Shown: positions 23,229 through 34,748, counted from the stretch's first letter. The stretch is DNA of 64,000 nt from Monocercomonoides exilis (GCA_001643675.2 LSRY02000067.1:188501-252500), one strand, 5' to 3'. Notes: generated by a model not told the origin, from the letters alone. Made by a program: numbers and translations.

Positions 23229-24776
23229 TTATCTATTCTCTTTTCCCTGCTCTGATTGTTCTCCTTCAGTAACCTCTTCCCCTTCTGGTTCCTCCACTCT
23301 TGAGGGGAAGAGCGTATCTTGATTGACTGTCTTGCCTGAAGAATGTGTTTGAATGGCCACTATTGCATCTATTGGAGAAGCCGAGGCTTCAGCTGAAATA
23401 TCTGAAGACTGTTCAAATTGCCTTCCAAAAGTGATGGAAGTCGTTTGTTGTGTTGTTCCGATTGAAATATTTTCTGATTGAAGTCGTTGGACCTTCTCCT
23501 TCCTAAAGCCCTCGTCTGAAAGTTGAAATCCAGAGCTCTGAGGGAGAAGCATATGAGCCATTTGACTTGCTAGGTTAGTCTTGAAGAAGGATCTTAACGG
23601 TGTGTGTGCTGTTGTGGACAATCGCGCAAATCTTGCAGCGCAGGCCTCAGGAATTCCTTCTGTTGACACTTTCGAAATAGTTGCATGTTTAATGGTGTAT
23701 GGGCGAAATTCTTCTGGAACTCCTGCCCTCCCCAAACCAACATTTGCCAGTTTGCGAATCCCACTGGGAGCCAAAGGAGTGTGAGTTGTCTAGTTGAGCA
23801 GAAATGTGTCTCTTTTTTCGTAAGTTGTTCTGACCCGATCCCACAGACAACGAATCGCTCTGGCAGGACAAATGCGGCTGTATTCTTCCTGTAAGAAATG
23901 AACTGTGATGAATTCTCTTGAGCGGGATGTCTTCAGTCTCGTTGAAAGATGGATTGCTTCTGTTTCCCAAATAGATACAGACATGGATATTCGCGCGAGC
24001 TCACAGAATCGACATGCTGAAAACAACATAATTACCTGCATTCATTTAACAGTGAGATCCCAAAACGGGAGTTGTTCATTATTCAATTCTCTGGAGGAAA
24101 AACCTGCGATAATGTCTGGACTCCACATGCTAGTGTACGGTTTCCTATGGGATTGAGAGAACGAAAAGGATCTGAATATTGTGTGGATAAGCGTGATATC
24201 GCCTATCTCCCTGCCATATACTGTGCGAGAGAATAAAGAGATCGCTGACCGCATTGCGCATAAGAAAGAATATGGAGTTTCGCTATCCTTCAAGGATAGA
24301 AAACAGACTGCGCATTTCTTTATCCACTCATCGAAACATCCTGGTATTTCACCCAATTGATTAGACTTCCACTCGATGTGGAAATGAGCAAAACAGTTAG
24401 TGTATTGATTCCACGTGACTTTGGATATGCTCCTCTCCGTAATCTTTCTGATCTTGTCAGGGACCCCGCAGGCTCGAAGTCCTTTGCTCCACCATCTCTC
24501 ACCGACTCGAGCTACCATCCTATCCTTGCAGCCATATACGCCCCTGGAGGAAGTGCGGCTCCCAACTTCAACATTCCCGGTCCCGGGGAAAGGACGTCTC
24601 GAGAGCATTTCCAGATGAAGGAACGAGTCATCAGTCTCGATAGAAGGTTGCTCCAAATCTGATTCTTCCAAGCAGGAAATAAAAAGATCGCTTTCGCTTT
24701 TTCCGATTCTCCTTTCCGAAGACATGGAAGGATCAGTGGAATCGGGGGATGAATGAGAAGAATTCCTTTTCCCCAA
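23229..24776 (-). pseudogene. Tyrosine recombinase of a YR transposon, dead
   Basis: A single minus-strand frame of about 515 codons, interrupted by TGA at 24042 and TAG at 23790. The N-terminal half has the helical SAM-like region (ERSISKVTWNQYTNCFAHF, LCAMRSAISLFSR). The C-terminal half has the catalytic Arg in FSACRFCEL and the Kx2H-like box PYTIKHATISK. The matching position of the nucleophile reads LRSFFKTNLAS, Phe where its relative at 43809 has Tyr. It is clearly related to the DIRS-borne recombinase at 42573-44267 but has no RT beside it, so it may be a solo (Crypton-like) or truncated DIRS copy. Confidence 0.8.
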
Positions 24777-24778
24777 TA

Positions 24779-25020
24779 TGTCTAAATTTTTTTGAAAAGT
24801 TCCATTTGTTTAATTTTCAAAAAAATAAGAAATTCGAATTTCGATCAAATTTCTGTTTTAACTCACCAAATTATGCTGTTATAAGAACTAAATATTGACA
24901 ATTTTATAATTTCAATTTTTGAGAAGTTTCGTGAGTGGGAACAAAAATTTAACAAAAATATGAAATTTTTATTTTATTTGAAAATTTAACAAAAGGAACT
25001 TTTCAAAAAAATTTAGACAA
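24779..25020. repeat. MITE with TGTCTAAATT tips
   Basis: About 242 bp. The left end TGTCTAAATTTTTTTGAAAA is repeated inverted at the right end, with GAAAAGTTCC and a TTTAATTTTCAAA block conserved inside. A decayed relative with the same GAAAAGTTCC core seems to span about 27095-27325. Confidence 0.65.
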
Positions 25021-25460
25021 ATAGGTCCTTTTTTTTGAAATACGAATGAGGTCACAAAACATTTTGTAATTATTGCAATGATGTTTGTTTATAGATATGA
25101 AAATCTAATTTATTTTGAAATCTGATAAAATTTAATAATGTTATAAGTGAAACGATTTTTTCATGCTTTGTGCAAAAAAAGCTTGAAAGTCCGTATTTTC
25201 CCCAAATTATTCGAACATTTATTGCAATCAGAAAGTCAAATTGCACTTTTCAATGAAACGCTTTTTGGATAATATGAAAATATGTTTTGATTTTTTTTTC
25301 TACTGTGGGATTTCACTGTCAGACATAAAGAACTAAAAAAAAAAAAAAAAAATAAAAATTATTTAATATTTCGGAATGCTAACTGTTTGAAGCTTTTTAA
25401 AAAATAACGATTTAACAATTCAATTGAAAATTCAATTTCTGATTAAAGAAATACACCAAA
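25021..25460. other. Non-coding, AT-rich
   Basis: Nothing beyond A/T runs. Confidence 0.4.
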
Positions 25461-25790
25461 AATAATTCTATTTCGATAATTAATAATTCAATTTCGGAAT
25501 TAATAATTCGATTTCGAAAAAAAATATTTCAAATTCGGAATTAATAATTCGAATTCGAAAAAAATAATTCAAATTCGGAATTAATAATTCATTATCGAAA
25601 TTAGAAAATTAAGTTTCGAAAATAAATAATTCAAATTCGGAATTAATAATTCAATTTTGTAATTTATTAATTCGATTTCGAAAAAGAATATTTCAAATTC
25701 GGAATTAATAATTCGAATTCGAAAAAAAATAATTCGATTTCGGAAATAATAATTCAAAATCGAAAATTAATATTTCAATTTCGAAATTCA
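25461..25790. repeat. AT-rich short tandem array
   Basis: Degenerate tandem units built on AATTCGGAATTAATAATTCG alternating with TTCGAAAAAAATAATTC. The phrase GGAATTAATAATTC occurs at least five times. Each unit is rich in the palindromes GAATTC and TTCGAA. No coding capacity. Confidence 0.75.
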
Positions 25791-27437
25791 TTTAAAACTG
25801 AAATTTTTAATTTTTCTCGAGAAGGGATTTCAGAAAAGTTCAAGTCATTTTTTAACCAATCAAATATTATTTCTCAAAGAAAACTGTTTTTTTTATTACA
25901 ACAATCAATAAATCAATTTTTTGAATTTTTATTCTTCATTTTCGAAAATAATCACTGAAATGATAGAAATTTCAAAAAAATTCATTCTATTGAATAACCA
26001 ATTAAAAACTGCAAATAATCAATCACAATTTATTGAATAACAAAAAATAAGATTTTTTTTCACAATTATATTTTTTTTTTTTGTTTCTTTGGAGTTAAAA
26101 TAGAAAAACATCTATTTTTTATATGAATATGAATTACTTTTCTTTTTGAATAAACTCCAATCATATTTTTTCAATAAAAAGGAATGAATATTTTTTTATT
26201 TGAGAACACATCATTTATCAAATATAGACAAACAAAGTGAATTGAGGAAATAAAAATAAAGAGAATTTAAAACCCAAAACACAAGTTATTCATCACATAA
26301 ATCAAAAAAATATTCATTTTCGATTTTGAATTATTTTTTTTCGAATTTGAATTATTTTTGGTGTATATGATATGAATAATGTTTTCATTTTTGAAGACTT
26401 TTTCATAGTGTTAAAGAAAGAAACTATTTTTGTTCCAAATAATGGTGATAATTTTTGAATCCATATATTTCATACAAAAATTTCGGTTTGAGAATTCACT
26501 TTGGATATCGAAAAATAAACATTGAAAAGTCAAACCTTCGTTATAAGACAGTTTTTTGATGAATATAATCTCAGACATCGTTATTTTAAACAATAATCAA
26601 AATTTTTTTATTCTTTTTAGAGAATAATTACTCTCCTAAAAAAATTGAACTTTTGAACAACAACACTCCGAAAATAGTTATGATTTCTTTTATAATATCC
26701 CATATTTCTCTTCATTTATATTTTTTTCAATTTATTTTTATGCATGTTTTTTGAATATTTTTAAATGAGAATATATAAGGATTATTTCTTTAATAATCGA
26801 AATTTGATAATTTTTTGTTTTTCTCAGAAAAGGAAAGATGGTGAAGTGTCTTCAACACGTTTTAACATTTCATCAAGTGATTTAACATTTATATGTTTAT
26901 CAATTAATTTTTTTATATTTTTTCAAAATTTCATAATTCAAATAACAATTTGATCATTTAACAAAATCAAAAGTGTTTTATTTTCTCTCTATTTGTGATG
27001 TAAATTTTATAAGAAGAATGTTTGTTTTCTGAATAAATATCATGAATTAACTTTTGATGTGTGAAAAACATGCTTGAGAAATTATTTGTTCTGATTTTTT
27101 CAGGAAAGTTCCTTTAACATAGTTTTTGAATTTTCAGTAAAATCATAAATTTTAACGAAATTCTTTTCCCACTCACAAAATTTCTCAAAAATGATAATTC
27201 GTTCTAGGTCACGAAATAATTTCCGTCAATGATATTTAATTTTGACAGAGGAATTATTCGTTTGATAAAATTTAGCGAGATTTTTTAATTCTTGAAAATT
27301 TAACTGGAGGAACTTTTCGCAAAAATCAGGAAATAATGTTGTGAAAGATGTTTTTCTCAGTTTATCAAAAAAAGATTATTGTTGTAATATTTTTTGTAAG
27401 AAAAATATCAAATTCTCTTCTCAGATATCCGATATTA
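25791..27437. other. Non-coding with decayed MITEs
   Basis: AT-rich. About 26360-26705 looks like a diverged copy of the GGGTGATT MITE family: its right end carries CTCCGAAAATAGTTATGATT and ends in TATCCCATA. About 27095-27325 resembles the TGTCTAAATT MITE. No gene seen. Confidence 0.45.
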
Positions 27438-27886
27438 CAGACAGAACCGGATATAATCACGTCGAATATAATCACATTCGTATATTGTCACATTTTTTGA
27501 TGCACCGACATTTTTGTCCAATTTTTGATTCATTTTCCATCGCATATTGTCACAGGGCTGAAAATATATAATCACATTTTTAATTATAATGGGTTATTTT
27601 TTCAATGAAAAATCGATTTTTTGATCGAAAATATCAATTTTTCACTTTTTCAAAATTATGTTTTTTTAGTCTGAATAACAAAATGAAACATAAAAAATTG
27701 CTATTTCGATTGAAAAATATGTATTTGCGAAGAATTTTCAAAAATAAAAAAATTGACCATTAATAAATTAATTTATTTATTAATTTTTATTTTTTTCTGT
27801 GTTAAGCAGCGTCGTGTGTAATCACAATCGGATATAGTCACAAAAAGTTGTGCAAAACTCGATGTGATTATATCCTGGTTAGACTG
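27438..27886. repeat. pogo/mariner-type MITE, 449 bp, TA-flanked
   Basis: Ends CAGACAGAACCGGATATAAT and, inverted, CAGTCTAACCAGGATATAAT, differing at a few positions. TA lies outside each end (TTA before, TA after), as expected for Tc1/mariner/pogo insertion. ATATAATCAC is repeated several times internally, like subterminal transposase sites. No coding capacity. Confidence 0.75.
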
Positions 27887-27909
27887 TATTGCAGAAACAC
27901 CAAAATTAT

Positions 27910-29067
27910 TCAACTCCAAAATAATCGAAATGAATGATGGCAATTTATATCCTTCTTGACAATCGCAATAAAATGACCTTGTTCCAATATATCTGTTGAG
28001 TGTTTAATGCAACCAACCAAATCATAAACGACAGATCCCTCAATGTCATACAAAATCAAATCCCTTTCTTATTTTTATTTAAATGGGTTTGAAATTTCCA
28101 AGTCATTCGGTACCTGTCCCTTTTCAACAAACACAAAAGATTTTAGGAATGCGAAAACCCGAACAGTTTCTATGACATTGTGATTAATTGACAGAATTTC
28201 TGGGAATGAAACGAAATGCACGAACGGAATGCAAGGTTGGTCCGTTTCACACCTATTACACCTTCGATTTCGTTGTTCTGTGATAAGATTAATGTTTGTT
28301 AGTAATTTTAACAAGATTTCGATAATGTCAGATCCATTTACAGTGAAATAATACCTTGTTTCACGATCCGAGACAAAGAAATTTTCACAATGAGTGCATT
28401 TACGAACGTTTTGGCTGAAGATTGAAAACATATGATAGATTTTAATCTTTTTATCCGACAACATATCCAACATTTGATCAAAAACATCAGTCAGTTTTTG
28501 TGCCACATTTCTTGGTCCAATTTTCAATTCGTAAAAGTTCCATATAGCTGTTCCATTCCAAACATTGCTGTTCTTTTTTGACTTCCGGAGCATTTCGAAT
28601 AATTGAATGAACTCTGCTTGTTCATTGTTCATCATTGCAACTTGATTGCTGTTTATGTCATGTGCAGCGAAACATTGACAAATAGAAGATAATGAACAGA
28701 CACTTCCTTTGTTCACAAGACATTTTTTTTGATTCCAATTGTTGCAACACACATAAACGTGATTTCTCTTCAATTTCATCATCCCGTTTGAGTGCATTTG
28801 AAAACGGTTTTTGTAGTTCATTTGAATCTTTCTTTCTTTTTTCCATATTTTCTTCAGCTTCAAATTGATTACTATTAAGATAATCAATTGTTCTTTCAAT
28901 TGAAGAAGATGAGAGAGATGTTTTTTCATTTGGAGCAGATGGTTATTGTGAGTTAGATGATTGTTATGCAGCAAATGATGGAAAATTTTGCAGAGAGGAA
29001 AAGTTAACTCTTTATTCAAATCAAATTTTGTTTCTTTAAAATTTGAAAACGACTGTTTTTGCAACAT
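27910..29067 (-). pseudogene. Ubiquitin carboxyl-terminal hydrolase (USP)-like, broken
   Basis: The minus strand carries a peptidase-C19-like arrangement: Cys box LVNKGSVCSLSSICQCF; a downstream helix NVAQKLTDVFDQMLDML; two Cys pairs CTHC and CNRC like the USP zinc finger; FVHFVSFPEILSINH; then the His box YDLVGCIKHSTDILEQGHF. Two in-frame TAA codons (28075 and 28069) precede the His box. The upstream Ser/Glu-rich part is read in another frame; the switch is at an A8 run (T8 at 28723-28730 on the plus strand). This gene could be dead or spoiled by homopolymer errors. It would remove ubiquitin from proteins if intact. Confidence 0.6.
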
Positions 29068-29382
29068 TTAAGAACCAAATGATGATGATTTCAATGATAA
29101 AAAATATTAAGATATTTAAAATGCAGTTGAAGTTGAAGAAGAAGAGGATCAAAAGAACGATTTTTCAACTATTGGAGTCTTTTTCGAAGGTTTCTTCTTG
29201 TTAGAAAAGAGTCGGAAAAACATTTTCTATGAAAGAGATGAACAATTCAAAGTTCTTGCAAATGAAGGTTAAAGGAAGTCAAAATGCAATTATTGGAAGA
29301 TGAAAAAAAAGTGTTATGAAGAAGATGAGGAGGAGGAAATGAAAATTTTTATATGGAAGAACATCTGATGATTCTGGAGTAG
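29068..29382. other. Unassigned gap
   Basis: Between the USP-like remnant and the ORF at 29383. Purine-rich on the plus strand, with no recognisable protein; possibly a decayed middle part of the same minus-strand gene. Confidence 0.3.
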
Positions 29383-29937
29383 TCAAAAAAAATGAATCGA
29401 GTTGTTTAATGTTGAGATATTATTTGGCTGTTTGGAGGGATGTGCTGTTGTTGGAGAAGACTCGAAAAAAATATGTAACGAAGAAATCAAATGAAGAGAA
29501 ATTCTTGAAGAAAAATGCTGAAAAGAAGAATAACTCGTTGAAGAAAAAGGAACATATGAGAATAATGGAAATGTGTTGAAAGGAGAGTCAGGTGAAATGG
29601 AAGGCGGAGATGAGAAAGGAGAAGGAAATGAAGTCAACCATGAAGAAAAAGACTGAACATGAAGAGGGTAAAATGAAGATGCTTCTTTTCCACTATCTTC
29701 TTCGTCATATCTCTTGTTCGATGATATCTCACTTTCATCATCAAAACTGAGTAAAAATTCCTCACTAATATTTTCATTTATTTCACTTCTTCTGCATGAA
29801 TTTTCTTTCGGAAGCAGTTTCCTTTTTCTGTGTTGAATCCAATAAGCATCATCACTTAAGGATATTTCTATATTGTATCCGTATTCATTTCGTAATTCCT
29901 TTTGTGCATAATTTTCAGTTAAAGCAATAATCATCAT
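29383..29937 (-). pseudogene. Hypothetical ORF, possibly 5' part of the USP-like gene
   Basis: 184 codons. The first half is mixed and acidic (LTENYAQKELRNEYGYNIEI, EEFLLSFDDESE), the second half Ser/Pro/Phe-rich low complexity. One TAG lies a few codons upstream, after which the same frame continues for about 15 codons. It is co-oriented with the USP-like remnant 300 bp downstream. No domain recognised. Confidence 0.3.
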
Positions 29938-30120
29938 ATTCTTGATGGGAGCAGAAGCATCATTGAACGCAAACTACAATTCTTTCACAAGACATGTGAG
30001 AGGTGCTGCATTGATTCATTTCAACAGACAGATATCGAAAGAAAAAAAATCAGAAAAACAAAAAGACGAAACAGAAAAGCAAATACAAGGAAATAATTTT
30101 TTTGATTAAAAAAATAAAAA

Positions 30121-30370
30121 TATATGGGTAATTCTTTTTGAAAAGTCACAAATGTTCAATTTTCAAATAAATCAAAATTTTCATATTTTGATAAATATGT
30201 TGTTTACAAATATCAAACTTAACTTAAATGGAATCTCCTTTTGGATAATGCTATTCTATGCAGTCAAGAGAATCAACGTTAATGTTAATAGAAATTAGAG
30301 AAAAATACGAAGATTTAACATTATTTGAAAATTAAACATTTGCGACTTTTCAAAAAGAATCACCCATATA
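30121..30370. repeat. MITE with TATATGGGT tips, 250 bp
   Basis: The first 50 bp (TATATGGGTAATTCTTTTTG onward) are repeated inverted at 30321-30370 with only two or three differences. Subterminal TTTTTGAAAAGTC and TTCAATTTTCAAAT resemble those of the MITE at 24779-25020. It ends exactly where a minus-strand reading frame (30360-30635) runs out. Confidence 0.8.
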
Positions 30371-30635
30371 TGTACATATAAAAAGACATGCAGTTTGGTG
30401 ATTTCATGGACTCAAGATAAAATGATTTTCCTAAATCGTTTTCGTTCACAAAATACGTGAACGCAACAAAGGCTCTTTCATAAAGCATATTTTGTTGCAA
30501 CTTTTCGAGGCGATCCACATCTGCTTTAATAGATTTCCTGCTCATTCCAAGATTTCTTTGCCAGTATTGAACTGTGAAAATATTTTTCTCAACAATCGAT
30601 TTTGAAACAAAAATGCAAATATTTTCAAGATTCAA
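30371..30635 (-). pseudogene. Gene fragment truncated by a MITE
   Basis: About 88 codons of protein-like sequence (VDRLEKLQQNMLYERAFVAF, TYFVNENDLGKSFYLES) running into the MITE end, where it stops. No family recognised. It lies upstream of, and in the same orientation as, the ORF at 29383-29937 and the USP-like remnant, so all three may derive from one gene. Confidence 0.3.
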
Positions 30636-31131
30636 AACGATAAAAAAAAAGGAAGGAAGGAAAAAGCTGCTTTAAGATTGATCAACAAATCGATGCTTCA
30701 AAAAAGTTAAACAAAATAAAAAAAGTTCATTTTTAAGTTTAGAAAGTTAAGTGATCGTTTTGTGTTGATTAGTTTAAAAATGATTTAAAATCTGCATTCA
30801 TTAATATTGGGTGATTTTTTTTTTGAAATCGTAACATTTTTCGGTGTATTGTTTTTTTAAAGGTTTTGCATCAATCATAAAATTATTCTCTCGCAGATGA
30901 TAAATGAAACAGAATAAGAACATAAGCTTAAGTTCAATTTGAAAAAAATTTTTTTTGATTTTTTTATAATTATCAATATAAAAAAAAATTTATAATTTCT
31001 TCAATCTTCATTCACACATTTTTTCCTTCAGTCTTTTTCTTAACAAACAAAAAAGATTATGACACATACTGAAAATATAAAACACACTTATGAAAAAAAA
31101 CAAAAAGGAATGATTTCATATTCAAAGATAT
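30636..31131. other. Non-coding
   Basis: AT-rich. A GGGTGATT end at 30809 followed by GAAATCGTAACATTTTTCGG marks one end of a further MITE-family copy whose other end I could not place. Confidence 0.4.
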
Positions 31132-31389
31132 GGGTGATTATTTTGAAAAGAATATTTTTTCTTTTAAAATATTCGGTTCAAAAATTTCACTTGAACATTA
31201 AAAAAGAATATTGAAAATGGAAAACACTAACAAATTACATCATCATTTTTATTTCAACTTCAACATTTGTGATTGTAATGATTATAATTAAATTTATCAT
31301 CAAAATACAAAATTTCTTTTCAGTGACAAACAACCTTTGAAAAATCAACACCCCGAAAAAATAGATGGTTTCAAAAATTATCATTCTCA
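31132..31389. repeat. GGGTGATT-family MITE copy, about 258 bp
   Basis: Starts GGGTGATTATTTTGAAAAG. Its far end, read on the minus strand, carries GATAATTTTTGAAACCATCT and TCGGGGTGTTGATTTTTCAA, matching the 5' part of the copy at 55468-55722. Confidence 0.6.
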
Positions 31390-32244
31390 TATATTTTTTA
31401 TCCCATTCATAAAATAAAAATAATTTTTAATTCATTAATTTATCAATTAAACATTTTAATAAAATGTTAATGATATTTAAAAAACTTTAAAAAAATATAT
31501 TTCTTATTTTCTTTGATATAACAAAGAATTTTTTATTTTTTATTCAAAAATTTAACTAAATATTTTAATATATATTGTTGAATAACTGAAAAGTTTGTTT
31601 TATTTTATAAAATAATTAATTAATTAATTCATATTAAAAACACTATTGTTCATTTTAAATAATATTTACATGTATTGAAATCTATTTATTGTTTATTAAT
31701 CAAATAAATTTTTTATAAATATAATGTTATCATTTCTTTATATTAAAATTAATTGATAAAAAAATTTTGCAAAAAAGATCGAAAGAAAGAATCAATTTTT
31801 AAGCCAAATATGCTATTTATATATCTAGAATTTTGATATAAAACAGTTCGTTTCAAAGGTTAACATTTATTTAATTAATGTTTTTAACTTATCTATTAAA
31901 ATAGTTTGAAAGGATCAAGTTACCATCAGCATATATAGTTTTTTTATTGTTATAATTGGTAATAGTGAAACTTATAATTTTAAATAATTTTGGTATTTGT
32001 TTATTAGGTTAATATCAACATAAAAAACGAAGTTCAAAATTATAAAAAATATTGTTTGATATTTCTTCAAAATCTATTTTTTGGTATATATCAAATAAGT
32101 TTTTTTTTTCTAATTATTTTAAGTTGTACATAATTAATTCTTTTTTATGCATTAATTAATTATTCTTACCCTTTCATCAAGGAAGTGTTGTTCAATGGTT
32201 ATTTTTTCCTAAAAATGCAAAGCAGCAAATTTTTTGTTACAGCG
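31390..32244. other. Non-coding, extremely AT-rich
   Basis: Almost pure A/T with TTAATTAATTAATTAA runs near 31617. No feature recognised. Confidence 0.5.
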
Positions 32245-33458
32245 TTACAGAAGGTTCCTTTGGAAGTGTTGATAATACTGAATGCCACTCGTTTGAAAGC
32301 ACTCCGTTTTCCTTGAACGAAGAAACAACAGTTGCAGGAAGAAATGCTGTCTAAAGAGCTTGTGAGAGAACGTTGGAAATGGCCTCACGTTAAAGAGAAA
32401 TGGAAGAAACCGGAGACACAGAGTATAGAGAGTTGATGCATTTTTTGAAGACTGCAAACACACCACGATCATGAGGTTGTGTGATGTGTGAACTGTGTGG
32501 AATAAAAGTGACGACGTCAATGTTGTTATCAGTAAATTTCTGCCATACGTCAGGCTGAGCCCGAGATGAGTGAGAATTTAAAAGAAGAAGACATCTCTCA
32601 TTAATTTTCATTAATATTTTCCTTCTTTCGATGATTCCAGTTAATAAAACCTCTTCTGCGTATCTTTGAAATATGCTTTCCGTCATCCATCCATCGTTGT
32701 TATCCCAATCATCAATGAATGCGCTCAGAAGAACTCGCATTTCCTTTGGTAATTTGTGGCATGGCCACAACACAATGCTTTTGAGAGAATATCCATCTGC
32801 AGCAGCTGTTATAACCAAAGTGGCATTTGGCATGTTTGTGGGTGTTGTATGAAATACAGCTGGAACTCCTGTGGGGTGAATCACAAGAGTTTTGAAGGAA
32901 TCCGATAAGCGGAGTGAAGATTCATCGGTGTTAAAAATTAAAGAAGGTGAATAATGATGTGAATTGTGAAGATTTTGCAGAAGCTCGTAGAAAGGAAGAA
33001 GAGCTTGTTGATTGGATACTGAAAGACGTTGGATATCCACATTTCTGGGCATAGAAGCTTTGAGCTCAGAATTCCTTTTTGCAAATAGATATGGATATGA
33101 TTTGGACACACTGGTGGTTTCATCAACATCAGTTTCTGATCGTCTTTTTTTGTCGGAAAGGACGGATTCCATCTGAAAAATATTTATAATTATAAACGAA
33201 AGATAAATAAATGTGAAATCAAACTAATTCTCTTGTTCTCTTTGCATTTAAACTTGTTCCGGATAAACTTTCGATTTTAATAACTCCAACAATTATATTT
33301 TTGTCCTCTTCATTGAATAGTTCTGGCCTGCCAGGTGTTGCAACAGCTCTGCCGCTTTCAATTTCTGAAACTGCTTTGATAACTGCAGAAAGAGAGAATT
33401 CTTTGGTGTTTATTGTATCAAAAATTCGAACATTGCAATCAACAACAATTCGCAACAT
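32245..33458 (-). pseudogene. pogo/Tigger-like transposase with an intron, decayed
   Basis: Exon 1 (33458-33225) encodes a DNA-binding-type N-terminus with GRPELFNEEDKNIIVGVI. A 52-nt intron (33224-33173, GTTTGATTTC...TTTTTCAG, phase 0) leads to exon 2 at 33172. The DDE_1 domain has its first Asp in IFNTDESSLRL and its third in ITQPHDRGVFAVFKK. The second catalytic position reads LLLLNSHSSR, Asn where the family has Asp. The expected C-terminal TVVSSFKENGVL is reached only through two in-frame stops (TAA near 32390 and TAG near 32350). Asn at a catalytic position and the nonsense codons indicate a dead copy. Confidence 0.75.
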
Positions 33459-33957
33459 GCGTTCTTAACGATTTTCAATTCTTCAATATTCGAATAATAT
33501 CATTTTAGCTCAACGATTTAACTGACCTCATTCTTTTCAATTCTTCACAACATTTTCATGAAAAGAAAAATTGATTATGATCTTTTTCCATTTGGAGGAA
33601 AATATGGACTTTCAAGCTTTTTATGCATAATGCAAAAAATGTTTGTTTCGCTCATAACTTTGTTTTGATCCCTCAGATTTGAAAATAAATTTGTATTTAA
33701 TATCCGCAAACAGGCATCATTGAAATCAAAACATAAAGAAATGTGACATTCCACGAATGTCTGAAAACTTTTCCATTTAAATTGCATTTTTTGATCACAA
33801 AAAGTCAATGAAAAGTGCAAATTTTTTCTATGAAAATGCCTGAAGTGAAATATTTTCCACCATTTTGTTAAAAAAAACCATTTTTGAAATAAAAAGAACA
33901 TTTTGAAAAAATTTTCTCTTTGATCATTTTCTTTCTTTTAAATTGCCGTAATCATAA
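33459..33957. other. Non-coding
   Basis: A minus-strand frame at 33575-33901 is Phe/Lys/Asn-rich with no motif; I treat the stretch as non-coding. Confidence 0.4.
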
Positions 33958-34035
33958 CCTTATCTCCTCGGGGGAGGCACTCATCAGAGATGGAGGAGCT
34001 AACCCCCCACATCTCTCTCCCCATTAGAGATAAGG
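33958..34035. ncRNA. GC-rich structured island, possible small RNA
   Basis: A 78-bp GC-rich block in very AT-rich DNA. CCTTATCTC at the start pairs with GAGATAAGG at the end. Inside are AGAGATG/CATCTCT and a small CTC-GGGG-GAG hairpin, giving a three-way-junction outline. On the minus strand CTGATGAG lies between two of the helices, as in type-III hammerhead ribozymes, but the GAAA box and a proper NUH site are missing. Identity unknown. Confidence 0.35.
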
Positions 34036-34478
34036 AATAGAAATTATTTCTTAATAAGTTATCACTTCCTTTTCCTTTATATCGAAAACAGAAGTTAAAT
34101 AGTGTGTTTAAGAAAAATTATCATCAAACATAATCGGAATTTTAAACATCAAAATTCACTTTGATCGTTGATCAATAAACATTCAAATATTATGACTTCA
34201 TTCAAACGTAATTTTGAATGAATTTGATCTCAAACATCGTCCTTTTTAACAATTATCATGAATTATATATATATATATATATTAATTGAAAAAATAATTT
34301 TTTTCCCATGAAATAAAACGTTTAAAGAATAAACACTTGGAAATGAGTCATGATTTCAAAAATAATCACTCACATGACAAAAATTGAAATGAGAAAGAAA
34401 TGAGAATCCAAAAATGAAAAACTCACAAGTGGAATTCTTATATCTTCTTCAACTGAAAGGCCAAAAGCTGGTGCTTGT
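34036..34478. other. Non-coding flank of the DIRS element
   Basis: AT-rich, with an (AT)n run near 34265 and a TTTCAAAAATAATCACTCA MITE-like end near 34352. Confidence 0.4.
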
Positions 34479-34668
34479 GCAAAAACTTTCACACTTGGCA
34501 CTTTCTTTCGAAATACTCATCCAAATTCTGAAATGTGAAAGCCCTTTGCATTTTGATGAAACAAGAAATTTTTATTTGAACAACATCTTGGATTTCGACT
34601 GGAAAATCAAGAATTAAAATTTTCAGAAAAAAAAGTGTTTCATCAATTCCTTCTCTTGTTTGAGAGAA
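34479..34668 (+). repeat. DIRS left inverted terminal repeat
   Basis: Starts GCAAAAACTTTCACACTTGG and ends CTTGTTTGAGAGAA. It is the reverse complement of 44222-44411 with equal length and few mismatches. Confidence 0.9.
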
Positions 34669-34748
34669 GCTACAATCTATCGGTCAGTCTCCACATTTGA
34701 TCAATGATGTCAACTTCACAATTCCCTCCGATTGTTGGACTTTAGTCG

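Noticed and set aside
33958-34035. Hammerhead ribozyme
   Set aside because: CTGATGAG and a three-way outline are there on the minus strand, but the second core box GAAA is replaced by GAGA and no NUH cleavage site precedes the first helix. Kept only as an unidentified structured island.
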